Shown here: positions 24,375-33,221 of the stretch, piece by piece
Layout of the letters: each line of letters begins with the position of its first letter
How positions within the stretch are numbered: position 1 is the stretch's first letter
Position numbers and translations under genes: made by a program
The notes under the pieces: model-generated
The model's database searches: none
The model's input: the letters and a program-made list of their open reading frames with translations, nothing else
Told to the model about the DNA's origin: nothing
DNA from: Clostridia bacterium
GTDB taxonomy: Bacteria; Bacillota_A; Clostridia; Christensenellales; Aristaeellaceae
Length of the DNA stretch: 64,000 bases
NCBI GenBank assembly: GCA_017399225.1
Contig: JAFQEB010000021.1
Location: 9,688 to 73,687, forward strand
Reading direction: 5' to 3'

Positions 24375-25232
24375 ATGCCGACCCTGATCCTGACCGACAT
24401 CCACGGCAATCTGCCCGCGCTGGAGGCCGTGCTGGCCCATCCGGCGGCCCGGCGCTGCACGGAGATCATCTCCCTGGGGGATCATGTGAACTTCGGCCCC
24501 CAGAGCCGGGCGGTGCATGAGCGGCTCTGCAGCCTGGATGCGGTAATGCTGCTGGGCAACCATGAGGAGCGCCTCACCCGCCCTGCCGATGCGGAGTTCG
24601 ACGGCTACAACTGGCGGCTCATGCGCTGGACAGCCCGGCAGCTGCGAGGGTTCGACCTGCATCTGCCCACGGATCTGCGCCGGGGCAACGTGCTGTTCAC
24701 CCACGGCACGCCGGGAGACCCTTATCATCTGGTGCAGCCGGATGAAGTCCCTGCCCTGCTGGATACGCTGCCGGAGGGCGTCACGCTGCTGCTCTCCGGG
24801 CACAACCACACCCCCTGGGACGTGGCGCGCGGCGGCCGCCGCTGGGTCAACCCCGGCAGCGCCGGTATGCGTGAGCTGATCCCCGGCACATTGGAAACCG
24901 GCAGCGCCGGTATTGCACCCTTCCTCGTGCTGGAGGACGGGGAGCCGACGCAGCACGCCGCCCGCTACAGCGTGGCAGACGTGGCCCGGGCTTATGTGGA
25001 GACCGGCGCCTGCCGCGAGGCGCCGGAACTGTGCCGAGCCGTGCTGCATGTGATGCAGACCGCACAGCCCCAGGGCGCGCTGGCGCTGATCCGCCATGTG
25101 AGCGCCATCGCTGCGCGCATGGGCCTGACCCTGGGAGACGAAGCCGCCTGGAAGGCCGCCGACCGCACCTACCCCTGGGCGGAAAGCATGACCAGCGAAG
25201 AATACTGGAAACATATGGAGGAATCCCTGTGA
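24375..25232 (+). CDS. YfcE-like calcineurin-type metallophosphoesterase
   Basis: A 285-residue protein starting MPTLILTDIHGNLPALEAVL (the D-x-H metal motif), with SLGDHVNFGP (GD), LLGNHEERL (GNHE) and LLLSGHNHTPW (GHxH), the full set of dinuclear metallophosphoesterase motifs. The C-terminal 80 residues are helical and extra. Cleaves phosphodiesters or phosphomonoesters; the natural substrate is unknown. AAGGAGG sits 7 bases before the ATG. Its stop overlaps the mnmE GTG start, so the two are coupled. Confidence 0.85.
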   Translation: MPTLILTDIHGNLPALEAVLAHPAARRCTEIISLGDHVNFGPQSRAVHERLCSLDAVMLLGNHEERLTRPADAEFDGYNWRLMRWTARQLRGFDLHLPTDLRRGNVLFTHGTPGDPYHLVQPDEVPALLDTLPEGVTLLLSGHNHTPWDVARGGRRWVNPGSAGMRELIPGTLETGSAGIAPFLVLEDGEPTQHAARYSVADVARAYVETGACREAPELCRAVLHVMQTAQPQGALALIRHVSAIAARMGLTLGDEAAWKAADRTYPWAESMTSEEYWKHMEESL

Positions 25233-26581
25233 TCAACGACACCATTGCCGCCATCGCCACCGCGCCGGGACAGGGCGGCGTCGCCATCGTGCGCCTGAGC
25301 GGCCCGGAGGCCGAGAGCATCCTGCTGCAGGTGTTCCGCCCCGCCGGCCGGGACGCGCTGCCCCTGACCTCGCATCTGCTGACCTATGGGCATGTGTTGG
25401 AGGCCGGACGGGTCATCGACGAGTGCATGGCCGTCCTCATGCGCGCGCCCCGCTCCTACACCCGGGAGAACGTGGCAGAGATCCAGCTCCACGGCGGCGG
25501 ATACATCGCCCGACAGGTGCTGTCCTGCTGCCTGCAATGCGGCGCGCGGCTGGCAGAGCCGGGGGAATTCACCCGGCGTGCCTTCCTGAACGGCCGCATC
25601 GACCTCAGCCAGGCCGAGGCCGTGATGGGGCTGATCGCCGCCCAGGGCGAGCGGAGCCACCGGGCCGCGATCCGGCAGCTGCAGGGCGGAGCCTCCTCCT
25701 TCATCCGCAAAGCGGCGGATACGCTCTACAACATTCAGGCGGGCGTTGCGGCCTGCATCGACTACCCCGAGGAGATCAGCGAGGAGGAGGCCGCCGAAGA
25801 CCTCCTGCCCCGGACGCTGGCCCTGGCTGCGGAGCTGGACGCCGCCTGCGACGAGCGGGCCGCCCGCATCCTTCAAAGCGGTTTGCAGGTCGCCCTCTGC
25901 GGCCAGCCCAATGTGGGCAAATCCAGCCTGCTCAACGCCCTGCTGGGCGAGGAGCGCGCCATCGTCACGCCCATTCCCGGCACGACCCGCGACATGGTCA
26001 CGGGGGATCTGCTGCTGGGCGGGAGCATCATCCATCTGACCGACACTGCGGGCCTCCATGCCACGGAGGACCCAGTGGAGCAGCTGGGGGTTCTCCGCGC
26101 CCGCCGCGCGATGGAGGAGGCCGACGCAGTGCTGGCCGTCCTGGACGTCAGCCGCCCCCTGTCCGCTGACGACCGGGAGCTGCTGCGGACCCTTGATGAC
26201 AAAAACGCCGCCATTGTGCTGAACAAGGCCGACCTCGCCCCCGTCCTCAGCGCCGGAGAAGTCACTGAGCTGCTGCCGGGCGCGCCGGTCATCACCGTCA
26301 GCGCAGAGGATCCCGCCAGCCTGACGCCCCTGAAGGCGTATCTGGCCCAGCAAGCAGCAGTGAGCGATCAGCTGGCCCTCACCCAGCCCCGGCACGTGGA
26401 GGCAGCCCGGCGGGCAGCGAAGCATCTGCGGCAGGCCGCCCAGACCGCTCAGGCGCTCTCGGTGGACATGGCCTCCATCGACCTGCAGGCTGCGCAGCTG
26501 GCGCTGGCGGAGATCACCGGCGACGAGGTCGAGGAGCGGCTGCTGGACCGGGTCTTCGGAATGTTCTGCGTGGGAAAATGA
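25229..26581 (+). CDS. mnmE: tRNA modification GTPase MnmE (TrmE)
   Basis: A 450-residue protein, normal length. GTG start (MINDTIAAIATAPGQGGVAI) with GGAGG nearby. N-terminal tetrahydrofolate-binding domain has GGGYIARQVL and AEPGEFTRRAFLNGRIDL; the G domain has GQPNVGKSSLLNAL, the G2-G3 region PIPGTTRDMV and DTAGLHATED, NKADL, and the C-terminal FCVGK carries the conserved catalytic-site cysteine (FCIGK in most). With MnmG it builds the 5-carboxymethylaminomethyl group at wobble U34. mnmE is often close to oriC in Firmicutes, and a DnaA-box cluster begins 170 bp downstream; mnmG is not next to it here. Confidence 0.97.
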   Translation: MINDTIAAIATAPGQGGVAIVRLSGPEAESILLQVFRPAGRDALPLTSHLLTYGHVLEAGRVIDECMAVLMRAPRSYTRENVAEIQLHGGGYIARQVLSCCLQCGARLAEPGEFTRRAFLNGRIDLSQAEAVMGLIAAQGERSHRAAIRQLQGGASSFIRKAADTLYNIQAGVAACIDYPEEISEEEAAEDLLPRTLALAAELDAACDERAARILQSGLQVALCGQPNVGKSSLLNALLGEERAIVTPIPGTTRDMVTGDLLLGGSIIHLTDTAGLHATEDPVEQLGVLRARRAMEEADAVLAVLDVSRPLSADDRELLRTLDDKNAAIVLNKADLAPVLSAGEVTELLPGAPVITVSAEDPASLTPLKAYLAQQAAVSDQLALTQPRHVEAARRAAKHLRQAAQTAQALSVDMASIDLQAAQLALAEITGDEVEERLLDRVFGMFCVGK

Positions 26582-26593
26582 AAACACGACAAA

Positions 26594-26638
26594 GCCCCCT
26601 TTCGCGGCATGTACAATGCTGCGGAAGGGGGCGTCTTT
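26594..26638 (+). terminator. Terminator of mnmE
   Basis: Stem GCCCCC(TTTCGCGGC)... with GCTGCGGAAGGGGGC, then GTCTTTG. Twelve bases after the stop codon. Confidence 0.75.
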
Positions 26639-26754
26639 GCGCTTTGCGGAGCTTCGGCAGGCACGGATACCAGGCGACCCTGGCAGTCAAAATCCGAACA
26701 TTTTCCCCGCATTCGCTGCGCTATTTCGTCCAAAAATGGGGATAATGCTGTACA

Positions 26755-27005
26755 TAACTGTGGATAAGCTGTGGATACTGTGGATTTCCGGCTTCACCGT
26801 TCCCCTTTTCCTGTGGATAACTTTCTGCATACCCATGTGGAATTTACAATGATGAACAGACCACATCTGACATATCCGCGCACATTATTCATACATCGCT
26901 GCATAATTGCCTGCCATCCGGTGGATAACTGCTGCTGTGGACGACATTTTATGCGAACATCCACAGGATATCCACAAAGTTTGCCACAGGCGCTGTGGAT
27001 AAGCT
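26755..27005. other. DnaA-box cluster, probable chromosomal replication origin (oriC)
   Basis: Perfect TGTGGATAA boxes at 26759-26767, 26812-26820 and 26994-27002. One- or two-mismatch boxes at 26770 (TGTGGATAC), 26779 (TGTGGATTT), 26836, 26920 (GGTGGATAA), 26936, and in reverse at 26957 (ACATCCACA) and 26968 (ATATCCACA). Between 26840 and 26915 the DNA is clearly A+T-richer than its surroundings, a candidate unwinding region. Downstream of mnmE, a typical origin neighbour. All genes left of 24.2 kb are on the minus strand and plus-strand genes dominate to the right, as expected at a divergent origin. dnaA, dnaN and rpmH are not adjacent in the window, so a DnaA-titration site remains possible. 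The rest of the 26582-27206 gap holds two terminators. Confidence 0.75.
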
Positions 27006-27080
27006 GACGAATCTCCCACAAAGAGGCTGCTGCACAGGGTCTTCCATCGCTTCGTCCCGTCGCCGCGAACCCATACCGAC

Positions 27081-27119
27081 AAAAAGCAGGAGTGGCGCCG
27101 CTTCCGCTTCGCCACTCCG
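27081..27119 (-). terminator. Terminator of the zinc-ribbon/SPFH gene
   Basis: Minus strand GGAGTGGCG...CGCCACTCC followed by TGCTTTTTG. Confidence 0.75.
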
Positions 27120-27206
27120 CTTGATTCACTTTTCCCATACAGAGGGATCATCCGCATCCTCCGGCAGCGCATACGGCCCGGAGGCGCGGTTACTCAGCTG
27201 CCTTCA

Positions 27207-30200
27207 TCAGATCTTGCCGCACTTGGGGCACTTGATCTCATTGGCGTTGAACAGGTAGCCGCAGTACAGGCAGGCACGGAGGTTCGCCGCAGGCTCGGCA
27301 GGCGCAGCGGGCGTCTGCACGGCAGCAGCGGGTGTCTGCGCGACGGTCGTAGCAGCGGTCTTCACCGCGCCCTGCACCGCACTTGAGAACACATTGCTCA
27401 GGCCGCCCATGCCGTTGAGCAGGGTCGCCAGCACCTTGTCCAGAATGCCGCTGTTATCCTGATTCTGCGCGGGCAGGACGTTCTTCATCTCCGTCACCGT
27501 ATCCCGCAGCGTTTCCATCCGGCGGGTCAGCTCACGCAGCTGATCCTCCTGGTATTCACGGCCCTTGGCGTCCACCATCGCGCGGCCGCTCTCGTAGGCC
27601 CGCACGTTTTCCAGCTTCATTTCCTCCAGCTTGCCCTGGATCTGCATCATATCCTGGGTCAGGTTGTACGCACGCTCGGACATCACGTCCTCCCGTCGCA
27701 GCTGCTCCTGGCGGCGCTTCTCAGCCTGCTGCTTCTCCTCCGCCTCGCGCTTCTCCTGATAATCGCGCTCCGCCGCTGCCTTAGCCTCGGCCAGACGGGT
27801 CTGCAGCGTGGCCTGGGTCACCTGCTGGTCGCCCACCTTCACCAGGTACTCCAGCACCTGACGCATGGCGGTATTCTCCTGCTGCAGCTCGAGCCTGCGG
27901 CTCTCCTCGGCCGCCAGGGCACGCTCCTGGGCAAACTGGGCGTTCAGGCGCTCCATATCCTCTGCCAGGCGCTGACGGCGCAGCTCCAGGTCGCGGACAA
28001 ACCTTGCCTGCTCCTGCTCCTCCTCGCGCTGCTTCGCCGCCGCCTCCAATTCAGCCATCAGCCGGCTGGTCTCCGCATTCAGCTTCAACTCCTGCTGACC
28101 GGCGTAGGTCTTGCTGTCCGTTTCCGCGCGGCTGCGGGCGGTATCCTGCTCCAGCGCATCCTGGAAGGCATTGCTGCGGCACAGGCGCTCATAAGCATCC
28201 AGCTTTTCGCGCCAGGACATGTCGCTCTCCTCCACCGCGCGGACGATGTCGTGCATGGCCTTGTCGTGCATGGCCTTGTCGATCTGCATCGCCTGCTCCT
28301 GGCCCTGACGGTAGCGGGCCTGCTGATAGGCCTGCTTCTCCTTCTCCGTCTCCAGACGGCTCTGCTCCTGCCAGGCCTGGAAGGACAGTTCGCCCTTGGC
28401 CCGGACCTGGGCGGTCTGGCGGGCGATATCCTCCAGCACCTTCTTATGCTCCAGCTCGGCACGGGCGCCGGCCAGCTTCGCTTCGTTCTCAGCCTTGCGA
28501 ATGATCGCCTCCGTCCGGGCGTCGTCAAGCCTGCCTTCATTCTTCAGGCCCGCAAGCTCGTCCTCGGTCTTCAGCTCCTCGATCTCCCGCTTGGCCGCGC
28601 TGTCGGTACGGGCATTGGCCACGTCCAGCTTCTTCTGGTACTCGTACAGCTTGGCCTCCACGGTCGCCTTGTCCTCGGCGTTCACCAGCTGCTCATGGCG
28701 CGCATAGGCCTCGGACTTGGCCACGATGCCGACCTTCACCACCAGCTGGCTGGCGTTCAGGCCCCGGTCGGCCAGGTAATCACCCTGGGCGTTCAGCAGC
28801 TGCTCCGCCTTGGCCTTGAGATAGCCGGCAAAGGTCTGCAGCGTCTCCAGCGGCGGGTTCATATCGTCGATCAGCTGCTGGAAGAGAGCGGTGAACATGC
28901 TGCCCAGCATATTGCCGGCATGTTCTGCGATCTCGCGGCGGGCACAGTCCTCGGCCATTTCCGGCTTGCGCCACAGCGCGGCGGAAACGGACTGGTTCAG
29001 CTTTGCCTCATCCGCTATGCGGACATAGAAGCTGCCGTTCATCCGGATCTGCGCATACTTGCCCGGCTCGTCCTTGACGTGCACGTGCATCAGGTCGGTC
29101 TGCCAGTTGACAGCGCTGCCCTCGATGCGGGCGCGAAGCACGTCCACATAGCCCTCCGTCGCGGTCAGCTCGATCTTCTCGGCCGCCACGCTGCGTAGCT
29201 GCACGCCCCACTCAGCCAGCTTTTCGTTCGCGCAGGCGAGGATCTCCTCCTGCACCTCCGCCCGGTGAGCCGGGATCATCTCTGCCGGGAGCCCCAGCCT
29301 GTCGCGCACGCTGCGCAGCGCGATATCGTAGCAGCCCAGCATGGCGCTGCGGATCTGCTTGGCGTACTCGCCCACCGTTTCGCCGCCGCGGCTGTCCATC
29401 GCAGAGGCGAAATCTGCCGCCTTCACCGAGGTATCGAACCGGATCCAGCGCAGGAAGGCCGCATGGTCGGCAATGGGGGCCAGCTCGCCCCTGCCGAACA
29501 TGCTGAATTTGTGCATCTGGTTATGCTCGTTGACCAGCGTCGCCGCGCCGCCCCAGGGGAAGCTCCCGCTGACGGCATTGCGGACGTAATAGATATTCAC
29601 ATAAACGAATTTGTTCTTATACTCCCCGTACTGATAGGCGTCGGCAGTCAGGTTGGTCTCGGAGAGCACCACGCTCTGGCCGTTGACGGCGAAGGCCTGC
29701 TGATCGCCCTGTACGCACACGGCCGTGTAGCCGGGCCTGGCGATGATACGGGCGTTGAGGGGGAAACAGTTGAGGGGATGCTGCCAGACCAGCTCGTCCG
29801 CCGCCAGCTCCTCGGTCATGCGGATGTCGGGAGCGTCATTGGAGAGGATACCGTCCTGCTTGCCAGCCTCTCCGGCGGGGTTGAAGGCATAGCCGCAGCT
29901 GACACACACGGCAGAGGTATCCCCCGGGGACCAGATCACCGGCACCTGGCACTTGGGGCAGGGCACGGAAGTGCGCAGCGCCTGGGAAGCCAGATCCGTC
30001 AGCGCATGGTTGCAGCTGGGACAGTTGTTGCCGCGCTTGAGATCATAGACCACCTCGCGCTGGCAGCCCGGGCAGGTGACGATCTGGGTCACGGAATCCT
30101 TCATGCGGATCTTCTTGCCGCACTTGGGGCATTCCTGCTTCTTCCAGCCGAACATGCCGCGCACCAATTCCACCACCAGATGGCATTCCGGGCACTGGAC

Positions 30201-30449
30201 GGAAACATGGTTTTCGTCATTGTCCACCAGCGCGCGGTTGCAGATGGGGCAGTTGTTCTTGCGCTCCAGGTCATAAGCGACGTCCCTGCCGCAGCCGGTG
30301 CAGGTCATGATCTGCGTGCGCGCCTCGTCAAAGCTGATCTTCGTTCTGCACTTGGGGCATTCTTCCTTCTTCCAGCCAAAGAAGCCCTTCTCCAGCGTCA
30401 CGCCGAGGCCGCATTTGGGGCAGCTTACACTGATCTGCTTATCTGCCAT
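27207..30449 (-). CDS. Large zinc-ribbon/SPFH/coiled-coil protein
   Basis: A 1080-residue protein. Residues 1-200: an internal duplication of a module CPKCG..KGFFGWKKEECPKC..CTGCGRDVAYDLERKNNCPICN, present twice, then a further CPKC/CVSCG ribbon: about ten CxxC pairs in all. Residues about 215-500: an SPFH/band-7-like region of the virion-core-protein (YdjI) type. Residues about 560-950: long charged coiled coil rich in E, K, Q and R. The C-terminus has a Pro/Ala linker and a last ribbon CLYCGYLFNANEIKCPKCGK. No membrane segment or signal peptide. Start at 30449 is chosen because GGAGAG is 6 bases from this ATG but only 1 from the upstream ATG. SPFH proteins form large oligomeric rings or scaffolds; the function here is unknown. 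Confidence 0.75.
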   Translation of the reverse strand: MADKQISVSCPKCGLGVTLEKGFFGWKKEECPKCRTKISFDEARTQIMTCTGCGRDVAYDLERKNNCPICNRALVDNDENHVSVQCPECHLVVELVRGMFGWKKQECPKCGKKIRMKDSVTQIVTCPGCQREVVYDLKRGNNCPSCNHALTDLASQALRTSVPCPKCQVPVIWSPGDTSAVCVSCGYAFNPAGEAGKQDGILSNDAPDIRMTEELAADELVWQHPLNCFPLNARIIARPGYTAVCVQGDQQAFAVNGQSVVLSETNLTADAYQYGEYKNKFVYVNIYYVRNAVSGSFPWGGAATLVNEHNQMHKFSMFGRGELAPIADHAAFLRWIRFDTSVKAADFASAMDSRGGETVGEYAKQIRSAMLGCYDIALRSVRDRLGLPAEMIPAHRAEVQEEILACANEKLAEWGVQLRSVAAEKIELTATEGYVDVLRARIEGSAVNWQTDLMHVHVKDEPGKYAQIRMNGSFYVRIADEAKLNQSVSAALWRKPEMAEDCARREIAEHAGNMLGSMFTALFQQLIDDMNPPLETLQTFAGYLKAKAEQLLNAQGDYLADRGLNASQLVVKVGIVAKSEAYARHEQLVNAEDKATVEAKLYEYQKKLDVANARTDSAAKREIEELKTEDELAGLKNEGRLDDARTEAIIRKAENEAKLAGARAELEHKKVLEDIARQTAQVRAKGELSFQAWQEQSRLETEKEKQAYQQARYRQGQEQAMQIDKAMHDKAMHDIVRAVEESDMSWREKLDAYERLCRSNAFQDALEQDTARSRAETDSKTYAGQQELKLNAETSRLMAELEAAAKQREEEQEQARFVRDLELRRQRLAEDMERLNAQFAQERALAAEESRRLELQQENTAMRQVLEYLVKVGDQQVTQATLQTRLAEAKAAAERDYQEKREAEEKQQAEKRRQEQLRREDVMSERAYNLTQDMMQIQGKLEEMKLENVRAYESGRAMVDAKGREYQEDQLRELTRRMETLRDTVTEMKNVLPAQNQDNSGILDKVLATLLNGMGGLSNVFSSAVQGAVKTAATTVAQTPAAAVQTPAAPAEPAANLRACLYCGYLFNANEIKCPKCGKI

Positions 30450-30510
30450 GTTCATCTCTCCTTATCTATTGATGCGATGCGGGTGCATCGTACAACATTC
30501 CATTGTATAC

Positions 30511-30539
30511 ATTGTATCACACACTTCGCCGTTCTTCAA
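30511..30539 (-). promoter_or_regulatory. Promoter of the zinc-ribbon/SPFH gene
   Basis: Minus strand TTGAAG (30539-30534), 17 bp, TACAAT (30516-30511). Confidence 0.6.
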
Positions 30540-30630
30540 CGTTGGTTTATCACTTTCGTGCGAAATTTGCCGGAAATTTTCCATCATGCGTCATCTTTCA
30601 GCGCAACAGGGCGCGGAACAGCAGAAATAC

Positions 30631-30659
30631 TTGCACTTCCCCCCGCCTTGTGCTATAGT
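30631..30659 (+). promoter_or_regulatory. Promoter of the DAP decarboxylase gene
   Basis: TTGCAC (30631-30636), 17 bp, TATAGT (30654-30659) with TGC ahead of the -10 box. Start expected near 30666, leader about 32 nt. Confidence 0.75.
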
Positions 30660-30697
30660 GGGCAGGTACTTTCATTATGCAATCGGAGTGGATACCT

Positions 30698-31939
30698 ATG
30701 CCGAATTTCACCCTGACGGACAGCGTATTTGAGGCTGCTGCCGCCAAGTTTCCCACCCCCTTCCACCTGTATGACGAAGCCGGCCTTCGCCAGCGCGCCC
30801 GCGACCTGAACAAGGCCTTCTCCTGGTGCGCGGATTTCAAGGAGTACTTTGCCGTCAAGGCCCTGCCCAACCCGGCCATCCTGCGCATCCTCAAAGAGGA
30901 GGGCTGCGGCGTGGACTGCTCCTCGGAGACCGAGCTGATGCTGGCGGAATGCTGCGGCTTCTCCGGCGAGGACGTGATGTTCTCCGCCAACGCCATGCCC
31001 TATGAGGAGTTCGACCATGCCAGCGCGATGGGGGCCTATATCAACCTGGACGACATCACCCACATCGCTATCCAGGAAAACCACGGCGGCATCCCGGAAA
31101 CGGTCTGCTGCCGCTACAATCCTGGCGGCGACTTCAAGATCGGCACGGAGATCATGGGCAACCCGGGCGACGCCAAGTACGGCTTCACCTATGCCCAGCT
31201 GCAGGAGGGCCTCAAAATCCTCAAGCAGAAGGGCGCAAAGCGATTCGGCCTGCACTCCTTCCTGTCCTCCAACAACACCGACGACGGCTACTATCCCGCG
31301 CTGGCGAAGATCCTCTTCAGCACCGCCAAGGCGCTGGCAGAGGAGACCGGCCTGGAGCTGGCCTTCGTCAACCTTTCCGGCGGCGTGGGCATCCCCTACC
31401 TGCCCGACGCGGCCGCCACGGATATCTTCGCCGTGGGCGAGGGTGTGCGCAAGGTCTACGAAGAGATCTTCCCCGAGGGCGGCGTGGCCATCAAGACCGA
31501 GCTGGGCCGCTGGATGACCGGCCCCATCGGCTGGCTGGTGACCCGTGCCATCCACCGCAAAGACACCTACAAGCACTACATCGGCGTGGACGCCTGCTGC
31601 GCCAACCTGATGCGTCCGGCCATGTACGGCGCGTACCACCACATCACCGTCTGCGGCAAGGAGGATCAGCCCCACGACTGCATGGTCGATGTGGTCGGCA
31701 GCCTGTGCGAGAACAACGACAAGTTCGCCATCGACCGGATGCTGCCCGCCATCGAAAACGGCGACCTGGTGGTCATCCACGACACCGGCGCCCATGGCCA
31801 CGCGATGGGCTACAACTACAACGGCCGCCTGCGCTCTGCCGAGGTGCTGCACCGGGAGGACGGCTCCTTCAAGCTGATCCGCCGGGCGGAAACCGCGCAG
31901 GATTACTTCGCCACGCTGGATGTGGATGAGGGATTCTGA
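30698..31939 (+). CDS. lysA: Diaminopimelate decarboxylase-type PLP enzyme
   Basis: A 413-residue fold-type III PLP decarboxylase. The PLP lysine is in EYFAVKALPNP (about residue 54), glycine loop VNLSGGVGIPY, phosphate/substrate arginine in GRWMTGPIGWLV, the cysteine motif VVGSLCENNDKF, and GAHGHAMGYNYNGRLR near the end. The pattern matches bacterial DAP decarboxylase, last step of lysine synthesis; carboxynorspermidine decarboxylase is a related alternative. Start at 30698 is preferred (GGAG 10 bases upstream) over the in-frame ATG at 30677. It is a single-gene transcript with a promoter and a strong terminator. Confidence 0.88.
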   Translation: MPNFTLTDSVFEAAAAKFPTPFHLYDEAGLRQRARDLNKAFSWCADFKEYFAVKALPNPAILRILKEEGCGVDCSSETELMLAECCGFSGEDVMFSANAMPYEEFDHASAMGAYINLDDITHIAIQENHGGIPETVCCRYNPGGDFKIGTEIMGNPGDAKYGFTYAQLQEGLKILKQKGAKRFGLHSFLSSNNTDDGYYPALAKILFSTAKALAEETGLELAFVNLSGGVGIPYLPDAAATDIFAVGEGVRKVYEEIFPEGGVAIKTELGRWMTGPIGWLVTRAIHRKDTYKHYIGVDACCANLMRPAMYGAYHHITVCGKEDQPHDCMVDVVGSLCENNDKFAIDRMLPAIENGDLVVIHDTGAHGHAMGYNYNGRLRSAEVLHREDGSFKLIRRAETAQDYFATLDVDEGF

Positions 31940-31970
31940 ATTTGAAATTCGGAATTTGATATGGTTTTCT

Positions 31971-32002
31971 GCGCCCGGATTCCTTTCCGGGCGCTGTTTT
32001 TT
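31971..32002 (+). terminator. Terminator of the DAP decarboxylase gene
   Basis: GCGCCCGG (31971-31978)/CCGGGCGC (31987-31994) then TGTTTTTT. An AATTCGGAATTTG tract lies between the stop codon and this hairpin. Confidence 0.9.
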
Positions 32003-32034
32003 GTATATGTCCGAACCTTTTCACTTATTCGTGC

Positions 32035-32063
32035 TTGACAGTTCGTCATTTTCGTGATAGGAT
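32035..32063 (+). promoter_or_regulatory. Promoter of the leader-peptide/methyltransferase transcript
   Basis: TTGACA (32035-32040), 17 bp, TAGGAT (32058-32063). Start expected near 32070. Confidence 0.8.
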
Positions 32064-32094
32064 GACTCCATTCTATCCGAAAGGAGGGCACCCC

Positions 32095-32190
32095 ATGAAG
32101 GCTTTCGCTTACATCGTCAACTGCAACGTTTGGCATGCTGTCGTCGTTTATTGGCGCACGGGCAGGCTTTCATTGCGGTACCCTTTTTGA
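32095..32190 (+). CDS. Candidate 31-residue leader peptide
   Basis: Begins MKAFAYIVNCNVWHAVVVYW and ends RLSLRYPF. AAGGAGG lies 7 bases before the ATG, one of the best ribosome sites in the window, and a consensus promoter lies 32 bp upstream. A perfect 12-bp terminator hairpin follows the stop by about 30 nt, before the methyltransferase gene. The arrangement (promoter, short strongly translated peptide, terminator, enzyme gene) is that of a translational attenuator. Alternatively it is a free-standing small protein with its own terminator. No homologue is recognised. Confidence 0.55.
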   Translation: MKAFAYIVNCNVWHAVVVYWRTGRLSLRYPF

Positions 32191-32220
32191 CGGGTGAAAC
32201 CTCCGCATCCGGCGGAGCAG

Positions 32221-32268
32221 AAGCAGTGCAGGCTTGCCTTATCCGGCATGACCTGCACTGCTTTTTTT
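32221..32268 (+). terminator. Strong terminator between the short peptide and the methyltransferase
   Basis: AAGCAGTGCAGG (32221-32232)/CCTGCACTGCTT (32252-32263) with TTTTTTT. CCTCCGC/GCGGAG just upstream forms another hairpin. The following 32281-32360 also folds well (CAACGC/GCGTTG; CTGACTA..TTAGTC). Confidence 0.9.
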
Positions 32269-32381
32269 ATCCGGTCATCACCGCTTTTCAGCGGCGCTGA
32301 CTACACTTCGGTCAACGCGAGCGTTGATCCTCGTTAGTCGGGGCAGGAGCCCCTCCCTCATATCGAAAGGAGGACACGACC

Positions 32382-33221
32382 ATGTGCCAGAACACCAACC
32401 CCACCCCCTACCTGCAGGCCTACTACGAAACCCACGACGAAGACGGCCGCCTGCTCAGCCGCACCGGGCAGGTCGAATTTCTGACCACCATGCGCTATAT
32501 CGAAAGGTACCTGCGGCCCGGTATGCGCATCCTTGAAATCGGCGCGGCGACGGGCCGCTACAGCCACGCCCTGGCCCGCATGGGATACCAGGTGGACGCC
32601 ATCGAGCTGCTGGAGCACAACATCGATGTCTTCCGGCAGAACACCCGGCCCGGGGAGAACATCACCATCACCCAGGGCAACGCCATCGACCTGAGCGCCT
32701 TCCCCTCCGATACCTACGACATGACCCTGCTGCTGGGGCCCATGTACCACCTGTTCACGAAGGAGGATCAGCACCGCGCCCTCTCCGAGGCCCTGCGCGT
32801 GACCAAACCCGGCGGGCTGCTCTACACCGCCTACTGTAACAACGAGGCGACCATCTACAACTTCTGCTTCATGCGGGGCTACCTGTTCGACCCGCATTTC
32901 TTCCCGTTGATCGACAAGGAGACCTTCAAGTGCACCTCCAACCCGGAGGACCGCTTCGTGCTGCACCGCCCCGGAGAGATCGCCGCGCTGATGGCCGATC
33001 TGCCCGCCGAGCGCCTGCATTTCCTCGGCACGGACATGATGACCCAGTACATCAAGGACGTCATCGAAGGGATGAGCGAGGAGATGTACCAGTACTACCT
33101 CCAGTACCATTTCCTCATCTGCGAGCGCCCGGACATGACCGGCATCACCAATCATTACCTGGACATTTGCCGGAAGCGGGAGGGGCTCTGCCCCTCCACC
33201 CCGCAAGGGCTCTGCCCTTGA
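32382..33221 (+). CDS. Class I SAM-dependent methyltransferase
   Basis: A 279-residue protein. SAM motif I is ILEIGAATGRYSHALARMGY (about 47-66), motif II VDAIELLEHN, motif IV YDMTLLLGPMYHL, and LRVTKPGGLLYTAYC as post-motif. Methyltransf_11/UbiE-like; the target (small molecule, protein or RNA) is not determinable. AAAGGAGG lies 10 bases before the ATG. The last 15 residues (after ICRKR) and the stop codon are supplied by a copy of repeat family C, so the original C-terminus has been replaced. Its 5' leader carries a short-peptide ORF and terminator, suggesting regulated expression. Confidence 0.85.
   Translation: MCQNTNPTPYLQAYYETHDEDGRLLSRTGQVEFLTTMRYIERYLRPGMRILEIGAATGRYSHALARMGYQVDAIELLEHNIDVFRQNTRPGENITITQGNAIDLSAFPSDTYDMTLLLGPMYHLFTKEDQHRALSEALRVTKPGGLLYTAYCNNEATIYNFCFMRGYLFDPHFFPLIDKETFKCTSNPEDRFVLHRPGEIAALMADLPAERLHFLGTDMMTQYIKDVIEGMSEEMYQYYLQYHFLICERPDMTGITNHYLDICRKREGLCPSTPQGLCP

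Noticed and set aside
30653..31852. 399-residue minus-strand frame
   Set aside because: Antisense to the DAP decarboxylase gene, whose PLP motifs are clear.
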